5,840 nucleotides of DNA from Oscillospiraceae bacterium (GTDB taxonomy: Bacteria > Bacillota_A > Clostridia > Oscillospirales > Oscillospiraceae). Positions 1-4,857 of the stretch are shown here, piece by piece. Numbering within the stretch: position 1 is the first letter of the stretch; every line of letters begins with the position of its first letter. The notes under the pieces were generated by a model. That model made no database searches and was not told the DNA's origin. It was given only the letters and a program-made list of their open reading frames with translations. Made by a program: the position numbers and the translations under genes. The DNA is taken from the NCBI GenBank assembly GCA_017381835.1, contig JAFOBK010000119.1, positions 1-5,840 of the forward strand, written 5' to 3'.

Positions 1-2244
1 ATCGGTCACAGCCTGCAGCCAAATTTCATGCTGCTTCTCCTTACCTTCCAGGGTCAGCACCTGCTTTTCCGCCTCTGCCAGCTGCTCACGGGCAGTATTC
101 AGCTGGAACTCCACCTGGTCGGCTGCACGGCGGGCCTCCTGATACTGTGTTTCTGCAACCTGCAGCTTATCCCCCAGCTTTTTCTCCTGGGCAGTGAGTT
201 TTTCCAGCTCATTGGCACGGCTTAAGATACCGGCTTCCTTGCTGACGGAACCGCCGGTCATGGAACCGCCGGGGTTCATCACCTGGCCGTCCAGGGTGAC
301 GATCTTAAAACGATTGCCGTAGCGCTTTGCCATAGCAATGGCGTTGTCGATATTCTCAACGATTACCGTTCTGCCCAGCAGATTCTCCACCACACCCTGA
401 TATTTGGCTTCGGCGGTGATCAAATCGCTGGCAATGCCCACAAAACCGGCACAGGCTTCCAAGCCGGATTCCTGCAGTGTCTTAGGCTTCAAAGCGGAAA
501 TGGGCAGGAAAGTGGCACGACCGCCACCGGTGCGCTTCAAATAAGAAATGGCAGCTTTGCCGTCGGCTTCATTCTCCACCACGATCTGCTGCATGGCTGC
601 GCCCAGAGCGATTTCGATGGCCACGGTGTAGTCATCTTCCGTGCGGATCAGCTTGGAAACGGGGCCATGGATATTGCGAAGGGAGCCTCGTTTGGCCTCC
701 TGCATCACCTGGCGGACAGACTTATTGTAGCCCTCCAGATCCTGCTCCATGGCACGGAATACCCGTGCTTTCGCCTGGATGCTCTGCAGAGCGCTTTGCA
801 GCTTCTGCACTTCCTGAGCCATCTCCTCAGCGCGCTGCTTGCGGGTGGTCTGACGCAGGGTATAGCCGGCAATGGTATTTTGGTTAGCGGTAATTTCCTC
901 ACGGGCCTTCCGCAGTTCCTTACGGCAGGCGGCCAGATTCTTCTCCGCTTCTTTTTCTTTTTCTTCACCGGAGGCAATTTCCTCCTGCAGTTGCTGATCC
1001 CGCTGGGCAGTTTCCCAGGTGCGGGATTCCATAGCCCGCAGGTCTGCTTCCTTCACAGCCAGGTCGGCGGTCAGCTTCACTTCCCGGGTGCGCAGTTCCA
1101 TGAACTGGCGGGTGATGCCCTGGGCATCGGCAGTCATAGCGGTTAAGCTTTTCTGCAGGCTGTCCAGCTCGATCTCCTTTGCCTTCAGAAGCAAATCGAT
1201 CTGTCCGACACGCTCTTCGATTTGCGCCATTTGAGCAGCAATGCCGCCGGAGCGCTCCTCCTGGCCCTGGATATCCGCCTGGCTGCGGCGGATATTATCT
1301 TCATTATTGGCAACCGCGCCCCGCAGAACGGTGATCTGGCCTTCCAGCTGCTGATGGGCAGCTTCCAGCATGCTGCTCTTGACCCGCAGATTCTCTACCG
1401 TCTCGTTACGGTTACGCAGATCCTGGCTCATAGCCTCGGTTGCTGCATAAAGATTGTCAAGATCATCGTGGGCCTGCTGCAGCACAAAGGACGCGGAGAC
1501 AAAATCTTCCTCTGCCTTCTTGGCATCGGCGCTGAGCTTCTCCAGCTTGTCCATCCAAACGGCCACTTCCACGCCCTGCAGTTCTTCCCGCAGTGCCAGA
1601 TACTTGATGGCTTTTTCGGACTGCTGACGCAGCGGCTCCAGCTGCAGCTCCAGCTCGGAGACCTTATCGCCGATACGCATCGGGTTGTCTTCGGTATGGC
1701 TGAGCTTGCGCTCGGTCTCTTCTTTGCGGTGACGGTACTTGGAGATACCGGCTGCTTCTTCGAAGATCTCACGGCGGTCGGCGCTCTTCAGGGAGAGAAT
1801 CTCATCGATTCTGCCCTGGCCGATATTGGAATAGCCTTCTCTGCCAAGACCGGTGTCCATAAAGAGTTCATGGATATCACGCAGACGGGCAGACTGGCGG
1901 TTAATATAGTATTCGCTGTCACCGGAGCGGTAATACCGCCGGGTGATCATCACTTCATCGGCTTCATAGGGTAGTCCACGATCCGAATTATCCAATGTCA
2001 GGGTAGCTTCCGCAAAGCCCACGGCACTGCGCTTCTGGGTGCCGCCGAAGATCACATCTTCCATCTTGGCGCCGCGGAGGGTCTTGGTGCTCTGCTCACC
2101 CATGACCCACAGAAGGGCATCGGAAATATTGGATTTACCGGAGCCGTTGGGGCCAACAATGGCAGTGATATCACTGTCAAAGCGCACCAGCGTTTTATCG
2201 GGGAAGGACTTGAAGCCCTGGATTTCCAAAGATTTTAGATACAC
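1..2244 (-). CDS. smc: Chromosome segregation ATPase SMC, N-terminal 748 residues (3' end beyond left edge)
   Basis: Structural maintenance of chromosomes protein, the ATPase core of bacterial condensin, which with ScpA/ScpB organises and helps segregate the chromosome. Residues 1-165 form the N-terminal head: opening VYLKSLEIQGFKSF (V read as Met), Walker A GPNGSGKSN at 31-39, Q-loop region GQGRIDEIL near 142-150, and EEAAGISKYR from 162 leading into the first coiled coil. Residues about 170-515 are Glu/Gln/Lys/Ala-rich coiled coil. The hinge spans about 515-675, with HGP at 526-528 and GSMTGGS near 660-666. The second coil then begins. The missing C-terminal half should carry the signature motif and Walker B; full SMC is near 1,190 residues. 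The start is GTG at 2244-2242: an in-frame TAA lies two codons upstream, and AAGAGG sits 8 bases before it. The frame is open across all 748 codons. It has its own promoter and is separated from the lysozyme gene by a terminator. Identification is near certain. Confidence 0.97.
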   Translation of the reverse strand, partial: MYLKSLEIQGFKSFPDKTLVRFDSDITAIVGPNGSGKSNISDALLWVMGEQSTKTLRGAKMEDVIFGGTQKRSAVGFAEATLTLDNSDRGLPYEADEVMITRRYYRSGDSEYYINRQSARLRDIHELFMDTGLGREGYSNIGQGRIDEILSLKSADRREIFEEAAGISKYRHRKEETERKLSHTEDNPMRIGDKVSELELQLEPLRQQSEKAIKYLALREELQGVEVAVWMDKLEKLSADAKKAEEDFVSASFVLQQAHDDLDNLYAATEAMSQDLRNRNETVENLRVKSSMLEAAHQQLEGQITVLRGAVANNEDNIRRSQADIQGQEERSGGIAAQMAQIEERVGQIDLLLKAKEIELDSLQKSLTAMTADAQGITRQFMELRTREVKLTADLAVKEADLRAMESRTWETAQRDQQLQEEIASGEEKEKEAEKNLAACRKELRKAREEITANQNTIAGYTLRQTTRKQRAEEMAQEVQKLQSALQSIQAKARVFRAMEQDLEGYNKSVRQVMQEAKRGSLRNIHGPVSKLIRTEDDYTVAIEIALGAAMQQIVVENEADGKAAISYLKRTGGGRATFLPISALKPKTLQESGLEACAGFVGIASDLITAEAKYQGVVENLLGRTVIVENIDNAIAMAKRYGNRFKIVTLDGQVMNPGGSMTGGSVSKEAGILSRANELEKLTAQEKKLGDKLQVAETQYQEARRAADQVEFQLNTAREQLAEAEKQVLTLEGKEKQHEIWLQAVTD

Positions 2245-2252
2245 TGCTTAAA

Positions 2253-2258
2253 CCTCTT
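2253..2258 (-). promoter_or_regulatory. Ribosome binding site of smc (decides a GTG start)
   Basis: On the minus strand AAGAGG lies 8 bases before GTG at 2244. The in-frame TAA at 2250-2248 excludes any longer protein, and the SMC family opening (YLKSLEIQGFKSF) begins directly after this GTG. Together these fix the start despite the non-ATG codon. Confidence 0.85.
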
Positions 2259-2275
2259 GCTTCGTGTTAAAAACA

Positions 2276-2290
2276 TACTATGCCATAGTA
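2276..2290. repeat. Perfect 7-bp-arm inverted repeat in the smc leader
   Basis: TACTATG and CATAGTA are exact reverse complements around a single central C. The element lies in the predicted 5' untranslated region of smc, between the likely transcription start near 2299 and the ribosome site at 2253-2258. It directly abuts a second palindrome (2291-2310). The small symmetric form suits a dimeric protein-binding site better than an RNA hairpin, since a one-base loop cannot form. No binding protein can be named. Confidence 0.6.
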
Positions 2291-2310
2291 ATAATAAATC
2301 AATTTATTAT
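2291..2310. repeat. Perfect 9-bp-arm AT-only inverted repeat overlapping the smc -10 and start site
   Basis: ATAATAAAT and ATTTATTAT are exact reverse complements around a central CA. The element covers five of the six bases of the -10 hexamer (2306-2311) and the expected transcription start near 2299. A repressor bound here would block RNA polymerase. Because the arms are only A and T, chance or promoter melting sequence is a real alternative. Confidence 0.5.
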
Positions 2311-2334
2311 ACTCACAAAGCTTCCATAATGCAA
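2306..2334 (-). promoter_or_regulatory. Sigma-A type promoter of smc
   Basis: On the minus strand, -35 TTGCAT (2334-2329), a 17-bp spacer, then a perfect -10 TATAAT (2311-2306). Transcription should start near 2299, giving a leader of about 55 bases before the GTG start. It lies just downstream of the lysozyme terminator, so smc begins its own transcription unit here. Confidence 0.82.
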
Positions 2335-2353
2335 GACTTTCTTTAGAAAAGCA

Positions 2354-2383
2354 GAAAAAACCGGAGTCAAATGACTCCGGTTT
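2354..2383 (-). terminator. Intrinsic terminator of the lysozyme gene
   Basis: On the minus strand the stem CCGGAGTCA / TGACTCCGG (9 bp, two-base loop, 2361-2380) is extended by AAA/TTT pairs and followed by six T residues (2360-2355). It begins about 13 bases after the lysozyme stop codon (2398-2396) and lies before the smc promoter, so it insulates smc from lysozyme transcription. On the plus strand the stem is followed by only TTT, so it is probably a one-way terminator. Confidence 0.92.
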
Positions 2384-2395
2384 CTGTGTATTTCA

Positions 2396-4576
2396 TTATT
2401 TTACATAGTCCATGCTGACCCAGCCCTTGGAGGTTCGGCCCCATTTGGTGCCGTCCACTTCCTTGGTTTCCAGGATCTGCACCTTTGCGCCCTCGTAGTA
2501 GTAACCTACGATTTCCGCGGAGGTACTTGCCTCTTTTCTGACACGCAGGCAGTCAGCAATGACGGTCTTGGTATCAGCTGCGGGGGCTTCTTCCTTCTGG
2601 CTGTCCAGAACCACATAGTCCATACAGACCCAGCCATCGCCGATGTTGCCCCACTTGGTGCCGTTTACTTCCGTCACTTCCACGATGGTAACCTTGGTGC
2701 CGTTGCTCAAGTAGCGCAGAATACCGTAGGATGTGCCGGCACCTCTGCGGACAGACAGGCCGTCATTGACTTTAACGGTACCGGTCAGCTTGGTTTCTGC
2801 AGGCTTACTCTCCTCAGGTTTGGTTTCCTCAGGCTTTTCTTCAGGCTTGGTTTCCTCGGGTTCGGTAGGCTTGGGTTCAGTGGGTTTGGGTTCGGTGGGC
2901 TTAGGCTCGGCAGGCTTGGTTTCTGCCTTATCCAGCACCACATAATCCATGCTGATCCAGCCTTCGCTGATGCGGCCCCAGTTCATTCCGTCAGCCTTCT
3001 TCTGCTCCAGAATGGTAACCTTGGTGCCGTTTGCCAGGTACTTGATACGGGCATAGCCGAAGCCGGGACCCTGACGCAGGGCCAGGCCGCCATCTGCCTT
3101 GATGGTACCGGTTACGGAAGTCTCAGCAGGCTTGGACTGCTCAGGCTTCGTCTCGGGCTTTGCCGCAGGCTTTTCTTCAGGCTTTTCTTCGGGCTTGGAT
3201 TCTACAGCATCCAGCACCACATAGCTCATACTGATCCAGCCGCCCTTGACCTTACCCCAGGTCATGCTGCCAACCTTCTTCTGCTCCAGGATGGTGACCT
3301 TGGCGCCGTTATCCAGGTACTTGATCACAGCATAGCCGGTGCCGGGGCCTTCCCGCAGTGCCAGACCGCCATTGGCCTTAACGGTACCGGTGACAGTGGT
3401 CGCTTCCGGCTCGGTGGGCTTAGGCTCAGTAGGCTTGGGTTCGGTGGGTTTGGGTTCGGTAGGCTTAGGCTCGGTAGCCTCGGGTGCGGTGGTTTCAGGT
3501 TCGGTAGGTTCTGTGGTTTCGGTAGGCTCGGTAGTCTCCTCAGGATCCTTCTCCTGCTCCTTGATCACAGAATCGTAATTGGTGTACTTCAGGGCGATCC
3601 ACTTACCGCCTGCATTGCCCCATACATAGCCGGAGCCGCTGGCAGTTTCGGTGATCACCATTTTATCGCCCTTGTTGGCAGTGCCCACAATACCATAGTT
3701 GGTGCCGGGGCCCTTGCGCAGGTTTACATCAGAACCGGTGACGGTAATGGATACGCCGTCCTGGGGAACAGGCTCCTGCTCTGCCGCACCGCCTTCCCAG
3801 CGGGCATAGAGTGTGCTGCCGGACAGCTCTGCGGTCAGCTTTGTGACCTTGGTACCGCCGGCCTGCTGGGTATACCAGCCCAGGAAGGTGCTGCCTTCAA
3901 GGGTAGGGGTATAAGCGGGAGCTATATCCTCATTGGCATCAAAGCCCTGGATTCTGTAGGAAACAGAGCCGCCGTTGGCATTGTAGTAAACATAGCAGTA
4001 ATTGCTGGGGCGCTCATTGGAATAAACGCCGTTCAGGTACATATTGGCTTCGCACAGACGGCGGCGAACCAGACCGGGCAGAATCTCACCGCCGGCGCTG
4101 CACCACAGACTGAAGACGCGGATCATCTCGCTGCCGGTAGTACCGTTGCGGATCGCCTGATGCAGCAGACCGTCGGGATTGCTGATCCAGGCGCTGCCGC
4201 AGTTGTATGTAAAGGAGATCAGCGCATCGAACTGACCCTGGGTAAGGGACAGGCCGTAAGCATCGATCAGCTTTTTATTCAGAGTGTTTTCCACATTGGC
4301 CAGGTAGTTACGCAGCAGGGTTTCTGCCTCCTCCTCCGTAATTCCGTTAGCCTGATATTCTTCCAGCATATCATCGGGGCAGCGGGTGCCGTAGCCCACA
4401 GTATACTGGCTGTAATCCCAATAGGGTTTGGCAGAGAAGCCTTCTTCTTTCTTAAGGACTTCCACAAGTGCATCGCTGGTGCGCATTTCAGAAGCTGCAT
4501 GAGCAGCGGGCGCAGCAGTCAGCACCAAACCTGCAAACAGCACAATTGCCAGCAGAAAACTGGTAATACGTTTCAT
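2396..4576 (-). CDS. Secreted modular GH24 lysozyme with InlB-type B repeat and five SH3b domains
   Basis: An exported muramidase of 726 residues, expected to cut the MurNAc-GlcNAc bonds of peptidoglycan outside the cell. Residues 1-27 are a Sec signal peptide: MKR, hydrophobic core, and AHA|AS cleavage site. Residues about 33-186 are a GH24 (T4-lysozyme type) domain with Glu45 in EEGF, Asp54 in YWDYSQYTVGYGT, Thr59, and the late GLVRRR motif. Residues about 193-260 match the InlB B-repeat (YYNANGGSV...GWYTQQAGG...LYARW). Five SH3b domains follow at about 275-335, 394-458, 487-551, 596-660 and 669-726, most with LR.GPG.GY and WG...GWI.M.YV motifs; they likely bind the wall. Thr/Pro/Glu/Lys linkers separate them. 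There is no LPXTG anchor or C-terminal membrane segment. I place the start at ATG 4576: a longer in-frame ATG at 4600 would put the ribosome site inside the coding region. GTG at 4579 is the alternative. Its role (wall turnover, daughter separation or killing competitors) is not shown. Confidence 0.9.
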   Translation of the reverse strand: MKRITSFLLAIVLFAGLVLTAAPAAHAASEMRTSDALVEVLKKEEGFSAKPYWDYSQYTVGYGTRCPDDMLEEYQANGITEEEAETLLRNYLANVENTLNKKLIDAYGLSLTQGQFDALISFTYNCGSAWISNPDGLLHQAIRNGTTGSEMIRVFSLWCSAGGEILPGLVRRRLCEANMYLNGVYSNERPSNYCYVYYNANGGSVSYRIQGFDANEDIAPAYTPTLEGSTFLGWYTQQAGGTKVTKLTAELSGSTLYARWEGGAAEQEPVPQDGVSITVTGSDVNLRKGPGTNYGIVGTANKGDKMVITETASGSGYVWGNAGGKWIALKYTNYDSVIKEQEKDPEETTEPTETTEPTEPETTAPEATEPKPTEPKPTEPKPTEPKPTEPEATTVTGTVKANGGLALREGPGTGYAVIKYLDNGAKVTILEQKKVGSMTWGKVKGGWISMSYVVLDAVESKPEEKPEEKPAAKPETKPEQSKPAETSVTGTIKADGGLALRQGPGFGYARIKYLANGTKVTILEQKKADGMNWGRISEGWISMDYVVLDKAETKPAEPKPTEPKPTEPKPTEPEETKPEEKPEETKPEESKPAETKLTGTVKVNDGLSVRRGAGTSYGILRYLSNGTKVTIVEVTEVNGTKWGNIGDGWVCMDYVVLDSQKEEAPAADTKTVIADCLRVRKEASTSAEIVGYYYEGAKVQILETKEVDGTKWGRTSKGWVSMDYVK
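2597..3397 (-). repeat. Three tandem copies of an SH3b-plus-linker unit inside the lysozyme gene
   Basis: Three 65-residue units lie at 3397-3203, 3118-2924 and 2791-2597, separated by linkers of 28 and 44 codons. Units one and two agree at about 46 of 65 residues by my alignment, with long shared stretches such as KVTILEQKK and the ending GWISM.YVVLD. The third is more diverged but keeps V(T/S)GT-type opening, NGTKVTI and MDYVVLD. The first SH3b (before the long linker) and the last, which ends the protein, are clearly more distant. This suggests duplication of a domain-plus-linker block. Confidence 0.8.
2855..2911 (-). repeat. Second TEPKP repeat array (third linker)
   Basis: AEPKP, two TEPKP units and a closing TEPE in the linker between the third and fourth SH3b domains (whole linker about 2926-2789). 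It is followed by a related series of ETKPEE/EKPEE units. It shares both peptide and base sequence with the array at 3416-3475, so recombination between the two, 0.5 kb apart, could remove one or two SH3b domains in frame. The middle linker (3205-3119) is instead built from KPEEKPEEKP-type units. Confidence 0.75.
3416..3475 (-). repeat. Four tandem 15-bp repeats encoding TEPKP (first linker)
   Basis: Four successive TEPKP units followed by a degenerate TEPEA lie in the linker between the first and second SH3b domains (linker span 3568-3395). Each unit is 15 bp, so gain or loss of a unit keeps the frame. Synonymous differences between copies (for example GGCTTAGGCTCGGT versus GGTTTGGGTTCGGT on the plus strand) show the array is not freshly expanded. 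The rest of the linker is Glu/Thr/Pro-rich and acidic. Confidence 0.85.
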
Positions 4577-4586
4577 CACAGGTATA

Positions 4587-4593
4587 CTCCTTT
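4587..4593 (-). promoter_or_regulatory. Ribosome binding site of the lysozyme gene (decides the start)
   Basis: AAAGGAG on the minus strand lies 10 bases before ATG at 4576 and 7 bases before GTG at 4579. The in-frame ATG at 4600 lies upstream of this site and would add eight residues (MIERSIPV) in front of a typical Lys-Arg signal-peptide start, so it is unlikely to be used. Confidence 0.85.
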
Positions 4594-4611
4594 CAATCAA
4601 TAGCTAAAGAC

Positions 4612-4640
4612 ATTATAGCAGAAACTGGTGCTGATTGCAA
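4612..4640 (-). promoter_or_regulatory. Sigma-A type promoter of the lysozyme gene
   Basis: On the minus strand, -35 TTGCAA (4640-4635), a 17-bp spacer, and a perfect -10 TATAAT (4617-4612) preceded by TGC, an extended -10. The start near 4605 gives a leader of about 29 bases. AT-rich sequence with A/T tracts upstream (about 4645-4735) could act as an UP element. Confidence 0.85.
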
Positions 4641-4800
4641 CCCCTAATTTCGAATTAATTACAGATTTGTTACCATTTTTCAATATTTTCTTTTAAGAAA
4701 TTCCCTAATTTTTCCTTAGTTTTCGATAAATACTGCACTTAACCCCCGTGGGGACATAACATTGTAACAGGCCAGTTACCCCCTTTCCATATGATGGAGA
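4641..4800. other. Divergent control region between the lysozyme and mnmA promoters, with small inverted repeats
   Basis: This gene-free stretch is very AT-rich on the left (4645-4735) and more mixed on the right. Small inverted repeats are visible: TTTCTT-TT-AAGAAA (4687-4700), CCCC-CGT-GGGG (4743-4753), GTAAC-AGGCCA-GTTAC (4764-4779) and TCCAT-ATG-ATGGA (4786-4798). The last two lie close upstream of the mnmA -35 box, where an activator or repressor could bind. The arms are short (4-6 bp) and any could be chance. No riboswitch, small RNA gene or short coding frame with a ribosome site was recognised. Confidence 0.35.
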
Positions 4801-4829
4801 TTGCATTTTCCCTATCTGTATGGTAGAAT
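4801..4829 (+). promoter_or_regulatory. Sigma-A type promoter of mnmA
   Basis: TTGCAT (4801-4806), a 17-bp spacer, then TAGAAT (4824-4829) preceded by TGG, giving an extended -10. Transcription should start near 4836, only about 20 bases before the ATG and a few bases before the ribosome site, so there is no room for a leader-based RNA switch. Confidence 0.8.
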
Positions 4830-4843
4830 TTTCGCATACTTTC

Positions 4844-4849
4844 AGGAGG
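4844..4849 (+). promoter_or_regulatory. Ribosome binding site of mnmA (chooses between two ATGs)
   Basis: AGGAGG lies 8 bases before ATG 4858 and only 2 bases before the in-frame ATG 4852. The spacing favours 4858, giving the family-like opening MKKALIAMSGGVDSS. Confidence 0.85.
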
Positions 4850-4857
4850 TGATGGCG

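Noticed and set aside
943..969. Pyrimidine-rich tract on the plus strand as a regulatory or slippery element
   Set aside because: On the coding strand it is GAA/AAA codons giving EEKEKE in the SMC coiled coil, which explains the bias.
667..1974. Long plus-strand open frames (667-1146 and 1222-1974) as genes
   Set aside because: They are in the exact antisense register of the smc codons; their Leu/Gly/His-rich products show no family features and no good ribosome sites, whereas the opposite strand encodes a textbook SMC protein.
2789..3568. CRISPR array or non-coding satellite
   Set aside because: The repeats are 15 bp, in frame, without unique spacers, and encode TEPKP-type protein linkers.
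2396..4576. Lysozyme as part of a prophage lysis cassette
   Set aside because: It has a Sec signal peptide, its own promoter and terminator, and housekeeping genes on both sides; no holin or phage structural gene is in the window.
2396..4600. Lysozyme start at ATG 4600
   Set aside because: The ribosome site at 4587-4593 would lie inside the coding region, and the extra residues precede a normal MKR signal-peptide start.
4160..4603. Plus-strand open frame of 147 codons opposite the lysozyme start
   Set aside because: It is antisense to the well-supported GH24 and signal-peptide coding sequence, with no promoter or ribosome site and a low-complexity end.
4829..4857. Riboswitch or T-box in the mnmA leader
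   Set aside because: The predicted leader is only about 20 bases, too short for a folded sensor.
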